From: Anaerolineales bacterium
GTDB taxonomy: Bacteria; Chloroflexota; Anaerolineae; Anaerolineales; Villigracilaceae
Length of the DNA: 64,000 bases
Assembly (NCBI GenBank): GCA_026928255.1
Contig: JAIXKJ010000001.1
Span: forward strand, 465,943-529,942
Direction of reading: 5' to 3'
A model generated the notes under the pieces. It searched no databases, had not been told where the DNA came from, and was given only the letters and a program-made list of their open reading frames with translations. A program made the translations under genes and the position numbers. Shown piece after piece: positions 43,003 to 53,462 of the stretch (positions are counted from its first letter, which is position 1; the number at the start of each line of letters is the position of its first letter).

Positions 43003-45066
43003 ATGCTTCAATTTATTATCGGCATTTTTCTTTCGGCGTTTTTACTTTTTCAAGCGCAACCAATGATCGGCAAATTTATTTTGCCGTGGTTTGGCGGCGC
43101 GCCGGCTGTTTGGTCAACCGCCATGCTTTTTTTTCAACTCTTCTTAACGGGCGGATACGCCTACGCCTATTGGCTAGTTAAGCGGAAAAATCAAGGATGG
43201 ATTCATGCGGGCGTTTTAGCGGCGACGCTCGCGCTTCTTTTCGTACTTGGGCTTTTGTGGTCGTCCCCGATCACTCCTTCCGCCGAATGGAAACCCGCCG
43301 TCGGCGACTCGCCGCCCGTGCCGCAATTGCTGCTCCTGTTGACCGTCGCCATCGGACTCCCGTATTTTGTTTTGGCGGCGAACAGTCCGCTTATGCAGGC
43401 TTGGTTCAGCGCTTTATTTCCCAAACAATCGTATGCGCGTTTGTATTCGCTGTCCAACGTCGGTTCGTTGTTAGGCTTGCTCGCCTATCCGCTGTTGATT
43501 GAACCCAGCCTCCCGTTGCAGATTCAAGGTTGGGCGTGGAGCGGCGGATTTGTCGTCTTCGCTTTGCTGGTCGGGTGGATCGGCTTGCGCGCTCAGAAAA
43601 AAGGTTATTTGTCCGCGCCAACGGCGGATGAATCAGACGCGAAAAAACCGTCCTTTTCGCTGATGGCGCTTTGGACGATTCTGGGGGCGACGGCGTCCGC
43701 GTTTTTGTTGGCGACTACCAATCAAATCACGCAAGAGGTGGCGGTCATTCCCTTCTTGTGGATTATCCCCTTAGCCCTTTACCTGCTCTCGTTCATTCTC
43801 GCCTTCTCCGACGGTCCTTGGGTGCATCCGCGTTTGTACGCGCTCTTATTTGCGGCGGCGAGTTTGGGCGTTTTATACGCGCTCGCCCGCGCCGGGCAAA
43901 TGGACATTTATTTTCAAATCGCCATATACAGCGTTCATTTGTTTTTGGCTTGTATGATCGCGCACGGCGAATTATATTTGTTGCGCCCGTCCGCAAAATA
44001 CTTGACGAATTTTTACGTCATGGTTTCGGTAGGCGGCGCGTTGGGCGGAATTTTCGTTACGCTCGTCGCCCCTTATATTTTCACCGGCTATTGGGAATTT
44101 TATTTGTCTTGGCTGTTGACCTTTGCGATTTTAATCCTTTCCCTTTTGCCGCGTTGGAATAAGCCGCAATTCCGTTCGACGGCGCTTTGGGCGACGGCGC
44201 TTGTCGCGACGTTTTTGATTATGCTTGCTTTCAACCCCTTCGCCGACGCGCTGACGGCGGAGCGCAATTTTTACGGGTTGATTCGCGTTAAGGATTGGCG
44301 CTCCTCAAGCGGACGCGGCGACGGGTACGAAATGATTCACGGCGCAACGATTCACGGCGCGCAGTATCTGAATCCGCGCTGGCGCGACGAGCCGACGATT
44401 TACTACACCCGCGACAGCGGCTTGGGGCTTGTCCTTGAAAATTATCCCAAAGCGGACAAAGGCATGCGGATGGGCGTGCTGGGTTTGGGCGTTGGCGCGA
44501 TGACGACCTACGCAAAAGAAGGCGACGTCGTCCGCTATTATGAAATTAATCCAGTCGTTGCAAAATACGCGGAAGGCGCGGGCGGCTACTTTTCTTTTCT
44601 CGCAGACAGTCCAGCCGACGTCAGCGTAACGCTGGGCGACGCCCGCCTTGCCTTAGAGCGCGAACTCGCCGAAGGGCGTCCGCAAAATTTTGACATTTTG
44701 GTTTTAGACACCTTCAGCAGCGACGCCGTCCCCGCGCATTTGATTACCAAAGAAGCCTTTGCGCTGTATCTGAATCACATGACGCCCGACGGAATTTTGA
44801 TCGCGCACATCTCTAACCGCCACATTGACTTGCGCCCCGTGCTTTACGGTTTGGCGCAAGAGTTTGGGCTGACGGGGCTGGTTGTGGACGCCTCCGCCAA
44901 TGACGCGATTGATTCTTACCCTTCGCGCTTTGTTATCCTCAGCCGAAACCCGCAGAGTTTGCAAATTCCCGCTTTACAGGTTCGCGCCGTTCCATTAGAC
45001 GATTCGAGCGGAACAGTCCGCTTGTGGACGGACGATTACAGCAACCTATTTCAAATATTGCGATAA
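43003..45066 (+). CDS. Membrane protein fused to a spermidine synthase-like domain
   Basis: The 687-residue protein has an N-terminal membrane domain of about twelve helices (residues 1-445, MFS-like) and a C-terminal Rossmann methyltransferase-like domain of the spermidine synthase family. The latter shows LGVGAMTTYAKEGDVVRYYEINP, LGDARLALERELAEG and DILVLDTFSSDAVPAHLI. GGAGGA at 42993-42998 supports ATG 43003; the open frame upstream is not needed. Such fusions are widespread but their substrate is not established. The gene is convergent with EamA with a 1-bp gap. Confidence 0.88.
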   Translation: MLQFIIGIFLSAFLLFQAQPMIGKFILPWFGGAPAVWSTAMLFFQLFLTGGYAYAYWLVKRKNQGWIHAGVLAATLALLFVLGLLWSSPITPSAEWKPAVGDSPPVPQLLLLLTVAIGLPYFVLAANSPLMQAWFSALFPKQSYARLYSLSNVGSLLGLLAYPLLIEPSLPLQIQGWAWSGGFVVFALLVGWIGLRAQKKGYLSAPTADESDAKKPSFSLMALWTILGATASAFLLATTNQITQEVAVIPFLWIIPLALYLLSFILAFSDGPWVHPRLYALLFAAASLGVLYALARAGQMDIYFQIAIYSVHLFLACMIAHGELYLLRPSAKYLTNFYVMVSVGGALGGIFVTLVAPYIFTGYWEFYLSWLLTFAILILSLLPRWNKPQFRSTALWATALVATFLIMLAFNPFADALTAERNFYGLIRVKDWRSSSGRGDGYEMIHGATIHGAQYLNPRWRDEPTIYYTRDSGLGLVLENYPKADKGMRMGVLGLGVGAMTTYAKEGDVVRYYEINPVVAKYAEGAGGYFSFLADSPADVSVTLGDARLALERELAEGRPQNFDILVLDTFSSDAVPAHLITKEAFALYLNHMTPDGILIAHISNRHIDLRPVLYGLAQEFGLTGLVVDASANDAIDSYPSRFVILSRNPQSLQIPALQVRAVPLDDSSGTVRLWTDDYSNLFQILR

Positions 45067-45067
45067 G

Positions 45068-45982
45068 TTACTTTTTGCTTGCGAAATAAATGCCGAGCAA
45101 AATTAACAGCCCGCCGAAGAGAGTCATCGGCGAGGGCGTTTCGTGAAGCAGGAAAAAAGCCAAAATTGCAGAACCAATCGGTTCGCCCAAAACGGAGACG
45201 GCGACCAACGTCGCGGCGAGGTATTTCAACGCCCAGTTGTAAACGCTGTGTCCAATCACTTGCGGAATGGCGGCGAGTAAAAAAACCCACAAATAAGTTT
45301 TTGCGCCGTAGCCAAACGGGGAAGCGCCGCTGAGCGCCATGAGCAAAAGCAAAACAACGGCGCTGACTCCGTACACTAAAAAAATGTAGGGGACGAGCGC
45401 CGTTCCGCCGCGCAACTTTCGCCCGATGACGAGGTAACCGGTTACCGCCCAAGCGCCGACCAACGCCAGAAAATTTCCCCACATGGCGCGCTCTTTTAGC
45501 GCTTCGCTAAGCGGCGAGCAGATTAGCCCGCGATTCCAAACGCAGGCGTCGCCTAAGCCGATGATGATGCCGCCGACGACGGCGACCCCCAATCCAATCA
45601 TGGCGACGCGCGAAACGCGCTCCTTCAACAACAGCGGAGACAACAACGCCACCCAAAGCGGGCCGGTTCCGACGAAGACCACCGAACTGGCGACGCTGGT
45701 GTATTCGAGCGACGTAATCCACGCGGCGAAGTGTGCGGCGAGGAAAACGCCGGAGACAATGCCGAGCAGAATCTCCGTCCGCGTGAAGCGCCGAATTTCG
45801 TCCCAATGGCGGGCGAAGGCGACGGGCGCGAGAATCAGCGTGGCGAACGTCAAACGCAAGGCGGCGATGACCAACGAAGGCGCGCCTCCGCTTTGGGCGT
45901 AGCGGATGAAAATGCTCGACGTGGAAACGGCGGCAACGGCGACGATTAATGCGACGGGAATTAGGCGGCGGGATTTTTCCAT
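45068..45982 (-). CDS. EamA/DMT-family transporter
   Basis: The 304-residue protein has ten hydrophobic helices in two EamA repeats (SSIFIRYAQSGGAPSLVIAALRLTFA in the first, VAVSVLGEPIGSAILAFFLLHE in the second). Members export amino acids or metabolites; the substrate cannot be told. It is divergent from the small gene at 46055. Confidence 0.9.
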   Translation of the reverse strand: MEKSRRLIPVALIVAVAAVSTSSIFIRYAQSGGAPSLVIAALRLTFATLILAPVAFARHWDEIRRFTRTEILLGIVSGVFLAAHFAAWITSLEYTSVASSVVFVGTGPLWVALLSPLLLKERVSRVAMIGLGVAVVGGIIIGLGDACVWNRGLICSPLSEALKERAMWGNFLALVGAWAVTGYLVIGRKLRGGTALVPYIFLVYGVSAVVLLLLMALSGASPFGYGAKTYLWVFLLAAIPQVIGHSVYNWALKYLAATLVAVSVLGEPIGSAILAFFLLHETPSPMTLFGGLLILLGIYFASKK

Positions 45983-46054
45983 GCGGAAAGTGTACTCGGT
46001 TCTGTAAGATATTATAATTTTATATCGTCTTAACTTTTACAAGGAGAAATTAAA

Positions 46055-46291
46055 ATGACCACTATTAAATCTGAAATTGCGAAAGTTGTCGTGCAAAAAG
46101 TGAAAGGAATTAACGAAGCGCAAGCGGAAATGGCGGTAAGCGTCGTTCTCGATTTTGTCGCCAAGAAATTGCCGCCGCAAATGGGCGGACAGTTGGAAGC
46201 CATCCTCGACGGCAGCGTCAACCTCAGCGACGGCTTCGGCTTAGACGATGCGGCGGGCTTGCTCGGCGGTCTGCTCGGCGGAAAGAAGTAA
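46055..46291 (+). CDS. Small helical protein with glycine-rich tail
   Basis: The 78-residue protein (IAKVVVQKVKGINEAQAEMAVSVVLDFVAKKLPPQMGGQLEAIL, ending GLLGGLLGGKK) looks like a short DUF2267-type helical protein, but I cannot assign it surely. AAGGAG precedes the ATG, and TATAAT at 46013-46018 lies upstream without a clear -35. A strong terminator follows, so it is a real one-gene unit. Confidence 0.72.
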   Translation: MTTIKSEIAKVVVQKVKGINEAQAEMAVSVVLDFVAKKLPPQMGGQLEAILDGSVNLSDGFGLDDAAGLLGGLLGGKK

Positions 46292-46296
46292 TTGAG

Positions 46297-46325
46297 AAAG
46301 CCGCCCGTCAAAAGGCGGCTTTTTT
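46297..46325 (+). terminator. Intrinsic terminator
   Basis: AAAGCCGCC (46297-46305) and GGCGGCTTT (46314-46322) with T run follow the small helical protein gene. Confidence 0.9.
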
Positions 46326-46368
46326 GCGGCAGAGTTTATTAGATATTTGTTATAAAATTTATTTTATC

Positions 46369-46397
46369 TTGCGCCTCGCTTTTAAGCGGGATACAAT
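46369..46397 (+). promoter_or_regulatory. Promoter of the superoxide dismutase gene
   Basis: TTGCGC and TACAAT are spaced by 17 bp, 36 bp upstream of the sod ATG. The spacer contains the small dyad GCTTTTAAGC, a possible regulator site. Confidence 0.6.
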
Positions 46398-46432
46398 AAA
46401 CGCATTCATTTCAACTTCAAAGGAGAAATATT

Positions 46433-47035
46433 ATGGCTTTTGAACTTCCTAAATTGGCTTATGCATACAACGCGCTCGAACCGCACATTGACGCGCGCAC
46501 GATGGAAATTCACCATTCGAAACATCATCAAGGCTATATCACCAACCTTAACGCTGCCCTCGAAAAAGCGCCCGAACTGCAAGGCAAATCGTTGGAAGCC
46601 TTGTTGGGCGATTTGAACGCCGTCCCCGAATCCGTCCGCGCGGCGGTTCGCAATCACGGCGGCGGAACGTACAATCACAACCTGTTTTGGGAAGTGATGG
46701 CGCCGAACGCCGGCGGCGCGCCGAAGGGCGACCTCGCCAAAGCGATTGACGCTTCGTTCAATTCCTTTGACGCCTTCAAAGACGAGTTTAGCAAAGCCGC
46801 CGCTTCGCGCTTCGGTTCGGGCTGGGCGTGGCTGGTCAAAAAAGACAGCGGACTCGCCGTCGTTTCCACCGCCAATCAAGACAACCCGCTGTCTGACGGC
46901 TTGACTCCCATTCTCGGCATTGACGTTTGGGAACACGCTTACTATCTCAACTATCAAAATCGCCGCCCCGATTACGTCGCCGCGTTTTACAACGTAATCA
47001 ATTGGGAAGCGGTCTCCGCGAAATTCGCCGCTTAA
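46433..47035 (+). CDS. sodA: Superoxide dismutase, Mn/Fe type (probably Mn)
   Basis: The 200-residue protein has all four metal ligands: His27, His82, Asp164 and His168 ([31 protein letters not shown]). The second-shell Gln149 in NQDNPL and the Gly-rich HGGGTYNH are typical of manganese enzymes. It removes superoxide in the cytoplasm. AAAGGAGAA precedes the ATG. Its presence shows exposure to oxygen, and the Nramp/DtxR pair at 12.5-14.6 kb would supply Mn. Confidence 0.96.
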   Translation: MAFELPKLAYAYNALEPHIDARTMEIHHSKHHQGYITNLNAALEKAPELQGKSLEALLGDLNAVPESVRAAVRNHGGGTYNHNLFWEVMAPNAGGAPKGDLAKAIDASFNSFDAFKDEFSKAAASRFGSGWAWLVKKDSGLAVVSTANQDNPLSDGLTPILGIDVWEHAYYLNYQNRRPDYVAAFYNVINWEAVSAKFAA

Positions 47036-47062
47036 TCCGCAAATTGACCTTACAAAAGCGAG

Positions 47063-47094
47063 AACGCCCAGCCGAAAAATGCTGGGCGTTTTTC
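47063..47094 (+). terminator. Intrinsic terminator after sod
   Basis: AACGCCCAGC and GCTGGGCGTT form a 10-bp stem (47063-47072 with 47081-47090), followed by TTT. Confidence 0.88.
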
Positions 47095-47095
47095 C

Positions 47096-47123
47096 TTGCC
47101 ACATTCGCAAAGAACGATATAAT
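47096..47123 (+). promoter_or_regulatory. Promoter of the ferredoxin gene
   Basis: TTGCCA at 47096-47101 and TATAAT at 47118-47123 are 16 bp apart, directly after the sod terminator. Confidence 0.65.
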
Positions 47124-47162
47124 AGGCGCGTCCATTAGTTCATAATCTCACAAGGAGAAACC

Positions 47163-47576
47163 ATGACTCACATTATTACTAGTTTGTGCCTCCGCGACCG
47201 CGCCTGTATCGAAGTTTGCCCCGTCGAATGCATTTTGCCCGGCAACCCCGCCGACGGCTTCCCGATGGTTTACATTGACCCCGATACCTGCATTGACTGC
47301 GGCGCTTGCGTGCCGGAATGTCCCTTCGCCGCAATCTTCCCCGAAGACGAAGTTCCTTCGGCGTACACCGCGAAAGGCGGCGAATACATCAACCGCGTCG
47401 GCTTGACCGGCCATTACGAAGGCGAAAACACGCACGGCAAACATATTTCCATCGAAACCGTCCGCCAGTTAGACGCGGGCGAAGTAGCTGATTTAACCGT
47501 GGATATTCCGCTCAACTACGACTTCTTCAAAACGGGACCTGGCTACTCCGCAAAAGACAACGACAACGGGTTATAA
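47163..47576 (+). CDS. Ferredoxin with two iron-sulfur clusters (7Fe/8Fe type)
   Basis: The 137-residue protein has eight cysteines in its N-terminal half: Cys9, 15, 19 and 23 (CLRDRACIEVCPVEC) and Cys43, 46, 49 and 53 (CIDCGACVPEC). The first set is spaced as in seven-iron or FdxA-like ferredoxins, the second as a regular [4Fe-4S] site. The 80-residue C-terminal extension (HGKHISIETVRQLDAGEVAD) is longer than in classical ferredoxins. AAGGAG precedes the ATG. It is a single-gene unit carrying electrons in the cytoplasm; the partner is unknown. Confidence 0.93.
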   Translation: MTHIITSLCLRDRACIEVCPVECILPGNPADGFPMVYIDPDTCIDCGACVPECPFAAIFPEDEVPSAYTAKGGEYINRVGLTGHYEGENTHGKHISIETVRQLDAGEVADLTVDIPLNYDFFKTGPGYSAKDNDNGL

Positions 47577-47589
47577 ATTTCGTTAAATC

Positions 47590-47622
47590 AAAAAAGCCAA
47601 ACGGTAAGTTTGGCTTTTTTGA
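47590..47622. terminator. Bidirectional terminator after ferredoxin
   Basis: AAAAAGCCAAAC and GTTTGGCTTTTT form a 12-bp stem with T run; A run on the other side may serve the convergent regulator. Confidence 0.88.
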
Positions 47623-47629
47623 TTCCCTT

Positions 47630-48172
47630 CTATGAGGCAGACAGCGCCTTATCCGCTAAATATTTTGCCACGCCGCGCACGGCATGGCGGCGGACGCGAT
47701 GAAACGTCCCTTCGGAGACGAAGAGCCGCGCCGCGACTTCGCGGTTGGGCAACCCTTGAACGTAGGCGTCATGCAGGACAACGTAATTAAACCACTCGCG
47801 CGGCGGCGGCTCGGGCGGACGTTCGCCCTGGGGGCGCAAAGATTGAATCGCCTCTCTTATTCGGACTTGAGCCTTTTTTCCGCGCTCGATGTTTGTTCCT
47901 TCGCCGACGCCGATTTGCTCGGCAAAAGGCGATTCGCCTAAGAAGAGATAATCTGAAAAATGGCGCAAGCAATCGTCCACGAGTTTGACCCAATCTTCGT
48001 TATTGAAAGGTTGCGAAGACGAAACGCCCGAATCTTGCTTCTTGTGCAGTTGATGATATAAAACCAAATTGCCCATCTGCTCGGTGAACTCGTCCAGCAG
48101 TTCAAGGTCGCCTGTTGAATATTCGATTTTCCGCGACGAAGCGCCGACGCCGACTAAGACAATCGCTTCCAA
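47630..48172 (-). CDS. C-terminal part of a frameshifted membrane regulator: GAF remainder plus HTH
   Basis: The frame continues, after a shift near 48206-48219, the GAF-like domain begun in the gene upstream: read through the shift, NLVWASQAYDGLEAIVLVGVGA is followed by DLELLDEFTEQMGNLVLYHQ. The C-terminus carries a sigma-70 region-4-like helix-turn-helix (GLPNREVAARLFVSEGTFHRVRRH) at about residues 139-162. The only possible start is an internal TTG at 48172 without a ribosome binding site, so independent expression is doubtful. It is probably the DNA-binding part of a membrane-anchored sensor. Confidence 0.7.
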   Translation of the reverse strand: MEAIVLVGVGASSRKIEYSTGDLELLDEFTEQMGNLVLYHQLHKKQDSGVSSSQPFNNEDWVKLVDDCLRHFSDYLFLGESPFAEQIGVGEGTNIERGKKAQVRIREAIQSLRPQGERPPEPPPREWFNYVVLHDAYVQGLPNREVAARLFVSEGTFHRVRRHAVRGVAKYLADKALSAS

Positions 48173-49308
48173 ACCGTCGTAGGCTTGCGACGCCCAAACG
48201 AGGTTGGGCAGGGCGCCCCGTCCACGCGCACGAGACCCGTCGCTGGCGCGGACAGGGGCGGAAGTTCCGTGTTGAGTTCGAGAGAATTTTGGCTGGCAAA
48301 TACGATCAATTTATCCGCTTCTCGAATGGCGAGCGTCCCGCTTTCGGCGCGGAGAGCGCTCAGGAGGAAGCCCAACTCTTGGTTAAGGTAGAGGCGCAAG
48401 GCGTCGGCTTGAAGCGACGTCATACGCAACGGGCTGCGCTTGAGGTGTCGCGCTTCTTTCTTTCGCCAACGTTCGACGACTTCCCTTCCTAAATCGTACA
48501 TTGAATGAGTGATGATAACGAGCGCGATAAAGTTGCCGAGCGCTTCTTGCGGAAGTTTGAACAGAAGAAAAAGCGCGGCGTAAAAAATGACAATGCCGAA
48601 CATGCCGAATAGGGCGATAAAAGAATCTTGCCAAATTGTGCGGCGTTCGACAAAACTTTGATGCCGCATGACGGACAAACTGATCGTGAAGATGCAGCCG
48701 AAAACTAAAACGTCTTCGACGACGCGCGGAAAAGCGCCGTTAACGAAGACGGCGAAAGCGCCATAGACGAAAGCGGCGGTGAGAAAAACGGAAGCGGCGA
48801 AATAATATCGCCCTTCGATGGTAGCGAGGGCGCGTTCTTGTTGGATTAAGTTGAAAATTACGCCGAACATCGTCAGCGTTTGCGCCGCGCCGTAAACGAC
48901 GCTGACCGGAGATAAATCTAAACGCGCCGCGTGGAGCGCGTCGCCGCCGCGCAGTTCGACTTCGGCGTTTAGCAGCAGTAAAGCGATGGACGCGCTGCAG
49001 AGCAAATAGAGGATTGTCCTCATCCAGCGAAATTGCGTTCGCTTTTCTTCGGGGAGAAAGGCGCGGGTAACGCCAAACCAGCAACTCAGCGAGATGAGAA
49101 TGAGCGAGGCGAGCAGGTTGTCCGCGTAGGCGGTTGCGTGGAAGAAAGAGTTGTATGTCCCAAGAAAAAATACGGCGATGGCGAATAAGGCCAGCACGGC
49201 GCGCAAGGCGATGCGGTTGGGAAATCCGCGCGTAAAGAGGTAAAACGCCATCCAAAGCGAGACGGACATGGCGAGCAGGTGAACCGTTTTTGTGATTAAA
49301 CCAGCCAT
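48154..49308 (-). CDS. N-terminal part of the split membrane regulator: 7-8 TM sensor with partial GAF domain
   Basis: The 384-residue product has seven or eight hydrophobic helices (residues about 1-265), then a cytoplasmic basic linker (RKKEARHLKRSPLRM) and a GAF-like segment (QELGFLLSALRAESGTLAIREADKLIVFASQ). The last 19 residues (from PCPTSFGRRKP) are out of frame: the other frame continues the GAF domain. The join is in a GGGGCGCCCTGCCC tract, where two extra bases or one missing base would restore one frame. Combined length would be about 555 residues: membrane sensor, GAF, HTH. It may be a true frameshift mutation, an assembly error or programmed slippage. Confidence 0.75.
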   Translation of the reverse strand: MAGLITKTVHLLAMSVSLWMAFYLFTRGFPNRIALRAVLALFAIAVFFLGTYNSFFHATAYADNLLASLILISLSCWFGVTRAFLPEEKRTQFRWMRTILYLLCSASIALLLLNAEVELRGGDALHAARLDLSPVSVVYGAAQTLTMFGVIFNLIQQERALATIEGRYYFAASVFLTAAFVYGAFAVFVNGAFPRVVEDVLVFGCIFTISLSVMRHQSFVERRTIWQDSFIALFGMFGIVIFYAALFLLFKLPQEALGNFIALVIITHSMYDLGREVVERWRKKEARHLKRSPLRMTSLQADALRLYLNQELGFLLSALRAESGTLAIREADKLIVFASQNSLELNTELPPLSAPATGLVRVDGAPCPTSFGRRKPTTVWKRLS

Positions 49309-49357
49309 TGGACTTGTGCAGATTTTAGCACAAGCCCAATGAATGCGAGGCGCTTTG

Positions 49358-50818
<1,461 letters not shown>

Positions 50819-50829
50819 TGAAAAACCTC

Positions 50830-52485
50830 TTATGGTTGAAATTTTAAGATAATTGTCGCGTAAGGCGGAATGATTTCCAACGGAGCGTAGGATTCAAAAC
50901 CGCCGCGCCGCGCTTCTAGACTTTGAACTTTGTCCGCGCCGAAAAGCGCTTCCGCGCTGAAAGTTTGCTCTGCCAATCCTGCGTCCGCAACGCTGATCGC
51001 ATAATTGGAGACGGCGTCCGCGCTTAAGTTTACCAGCACGAGCAACGTTTCGTTTTCGTCCGCGCGCAGGGCTGCATAAAGCGCAGGGTTGGAACTGTCG
51101 AGCGCGACGTATTTTCCGCCGCGCAACGCGGAATGATTTTCGCGCAAATGAATCAAATTGCGATAAAAGGACAAAAGCGAATCTGGGTTTTCCGTCTGCG
51201 CGGCGACGTTGACGAAGTTGAAATTTGCGTCAGGCGCGCGCCAAGGTCTGCCGTTGGTAAAGCCCGCGTTGACGTCGGCGCTCCATTGCATTGGGCGGCG
51301 GATGTTTTCGTCGGGCTTCGCGCCAACCATGCCGATTTCTTCGCCGTAATAAATAAACGGAACGCCTGGCGCGGTCAACATAACGGCGGCGGCGGCTTTC
51401 GCTTTGTTTACGTCGTTGCCTAATTCGCCCATGACGCGATTTTGGTCGTGGTTGGTTAGAAACGGCGCGTATTGATAAGTCGGCAGAAAGGCGTCGCTGG
51501 TTTCGATGACGCGCGAGATATTTTTTGCGCGTCCGCTTTGTACGGCTTTGATGATGGTCTCCGCTAATTGAAAGTTGAAGACGAAATCAAATTCTTTGTT
51601 TTTGACGTACTTCGCCGCAACAGACATGCTGTCGCCGAACAACTCGCCGATAGTTATCGCCGACGGTTTCATCTCTTTATAAGCGGGATACATTTCTCGA
51701 TACCATTCGTGCGTCGCAGACGTGTTCTCTTGCAGTTGACCTTCTTCGATGAGGTGCTTCGCCGCGTCCAAGCGAAAGCCGTCCGCGCCGACATCGTTCA
51801 ACCAGAAGGCGTATATTTTTTTCATCTCGGCAGTTACTTCGGGATTGTTGTAATTCAAATCGGGCATGAAGCCTTCAAAGATGCCGTAGTAATAACCAGT
51901 CAATGAGGGATGCCAAACTTTCTCATTCCAAGGACCTTTGTAACCTGGATTATCTTCGCTCCAAATGTACCAGTTGCGGTAGGGCGAATTGACGTCGCTT
52001 TTGGCGGACTTAAACCACGGATGATTCTCGGACGTGTGATTGATGACTAAATCAAGGATGACGCGAATGCCGCGTTTGTGCGCTTCGTCGAGCAGACGTT
52101 TGAAATCGTCCAGCGTTCCATATTGCGGGTTGACGTTGTAGTAGTCGGTTACGTCGTAGCCGTGGTAGGAAGGCGAGGGGAAGATAGGCATGAGCCAAAT
52201 GCCGGTGATTCCGAGATCGTCGGTTGTGGAGGAGTCACCGTCGTTGAGGTAATCTAATTTTTCGATGATGCCGTTGAAGTCGCCGACGCCGTCGCCGTTG
52301 GAATCGTAAAACGAGCGGACAAAAATTTCGTAGAAGACCGCGTCGTTTTGCCAGTTGGCAGAGTCTGTTAGGGGCGCAGGGGACGTCTCTGGCGCAGTAT
52401 CAGGCGCGGAGGAGGAAGGGGCGAACGAACACCCGACGATGAGGAGAAAGAGCGGGATAAGCAATCGGAATTTTTTGAGGCGCAT
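50830..52485 (-). CDS. GH13 alpha-amylase lipoprotein
   Basis: The 551-residue protein starts at 52485 (MRLKKFRLLIPLFLLIVGCS), with a lipobox IVGC; the longer open frame to 52662 crosses a terminator and is not used. After a Pro/Ser-rich linker comes a full GH13 barrel: DLVINHTSENHPWF, GFRLDAAKHLIEEG, ITIGELFGD and FLTNHDQNR. The region NDAVFYEIFVRSFYDSNGDGVGDF has a calcium-binding look. It acts on starch or glycogen at the outer surface and feeds the ABC importer encoded upstream. Confidence 0.94.
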   Translation of the reverse strand: MRLKKFRLLIPLFLLIVGCSFAPSSSAPDTAPETSPAPLTDSANWQNDAVFYEIFVRSFYDSNGDGVGDFNGIIEKLDYLNDGDSSTTDDLGITGIWLMPIFPSPSYHGYDVTDYYNVNPQYGTLDDFKRLLDEAHKRGIRVILDLVINHTSENHPWFKSAKSDVNSPYRNWYIWSEDNPGYKGPWNEKVWHPSLTGYYYGIFEGFMPDLNYNNPEVTAEMKKIYAFWLNDVGADGFRLDAAKHLIEEGQLQENTSATHEWYREMYPAYKEMKPSAITIGELFGDSMSVAAKYVKNKEFDFVFNFQLAETIIKAVQSGRAKNISRVIETSDAFLPTYQYAPFLTNHDQNRVMGELGNDVNKAKAAAAVMLTAPGVPFIYYGEEIGMVGAKPDENIRRPMQWSADVNAGFTNGRPWRAPDANFNFVNVAAQTENPDSLLSFYRNLIHLRENHSALRGGKYVALDSSNPALYAALRADENETLLVLVNLSADAVSNYAISVADAGLAEQTFSAEALFGADKVQSLEARRGGFESYAPLEIIPPYATIILKFQP

Positions 52486-52502
52486 GTTAAAAATCCAGCG
52501 TA

Positions 52503-52526
52503 TAAAAAAGCGGCCGTTGAGACCGC
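52503..52526 (-). terminator. Intrinsic terminator after the MalG-like permease
   Basis: On the minus strand GCGGTC (52526-52521) pairs with GGCCGC (52515-52510, one G-T), followed by TTTTTT. It separates the permease operon from the amylase gene. Confidence 0.85.
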
Positions 52527-52547
52527 CTAAATCGAGAGGCGAAAAAA

Positions 52548-53450
52548 TTATCCTTTGACGCTGCCGAGCGTTAAGCCAGAAACCAGCCATTTGGAGGTGT
52601 AAAGGAAGAGCGCCATAACGGGGATGGCGATGAGGACGGAGGCGGCGGAGAACTGACCCCACGAAACGGTGAATTGCTGAGCGTAAGTGAAGATGCCGAG
52701 CGGCCAGGTGAAGATGGCGTTCTTTTGCAGGATGACGCGCGCGACGAGGTATTCGCTCCAGCCGCCCATGAAGGAGAAGATGAAGGCAATTGCCAGCGCG
52801 GGCGTGGAGAGCGGCAAAATGATGTTGGTGAAAACGGTGAAGCGACTCGCGCCGTCAATGTAGGCGGCTTCTTCGAGGTCTATGGGGATGGTGTCGTAGT
52901 AGCCTTTGAGCATCCAGATGGTGAGCGGCACGGAGGTAACGGCGTAGGCGATGATTAACCCGAGCGAGGTGTTAATCATTTTGAGTTTGGCGATCATAAT
53001 GTAAAGCGGCAAAAGCAACATGCCGGCTGGAATCATTTGCGTAGTGAGCAGGAAGACCAAGCCAGCGCTTCGTCCGCGAAATTTGAAACGCGAGAAAGCG
53101 TAGGCGCTGACGGCGGCGAGGATGACGCTGATGATCGAGGTAACGAGGACAATGGAAAGCGAGTTCCAAATCCAAAGGAAGAAATCGGATTGACGATTTT
53201 TTTCAGGCGAGCCGAATAAAACTTCTTTGTAGTTGTCGAGCGTGGCGTTTTGCGGGATGATGCGAAGGTCGGTTGTGAGCAAGGTGTCGTTGGGGCGCAG
53301 CGAAATGGTGATGACGCGCAAGGCGGGATAAACGGCGATAGCGCAGGCGACAATCAACGTCAGGTGAATGAGCAAGGTCTTGAAGGGGCTGTCTCCGTGC
53401 GAGCGGTAGAAGAACCAGCGAAGAGAACGAGAGATGAGGTTGGGTTTCAT
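52548..53450 (-). CDS. malG: ABC malto-oligosaccharide permease (MalG-like)
   Basis: The 300-residue protein has six membrane helices and the EAA loop EAAYIDGASRFTVFTNIILP, ending SKWLVSGLTLGSVKG as in MalG. AAGGAG precedes the ATG, 12 bp after the MalF-like gene. With the GH13 neighbours the substrate is probably malto-oligosaccharides. Confidence 0.92.
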   Translation of the reverse strand: MKPNLISRSLRWFFYRSHGDSPFKTLLIHLTLIVACAIAVYPALRVITISLRPNDTLLTTDLRIIPQNATLDNYKEVLFGSPEKNRQSDFFLWIWNSLSIVLVTSIISVILAAVSAYAFSRFKFRGRSAGLVFLLTTQMIPAGMLLLPLYIMIAKLKMINTSLGLIIAYAVTSVPLTIWMLKGYYDTIPIDLEEAAYIDGASRFTVFTNIILPLSTPALAIAFIFSFMGGWSEYLVARVILQKNAIFTWPLGIFTYAQQFTVSWGQFSAASVLIAIPVMALFLYTSKWLVSGLTLGSVKG

Positions 53451-53462
53451 GGCGGGCGCTCC

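Noticed and set aside
52486..52662. N-terminal extension of the amylase lipoprotein to 52662
   Set aside because: It crosses the terminator of the upstream operon and overlaps the MalG gene, while ATG 52485 gives a normal lipoprotein signal.
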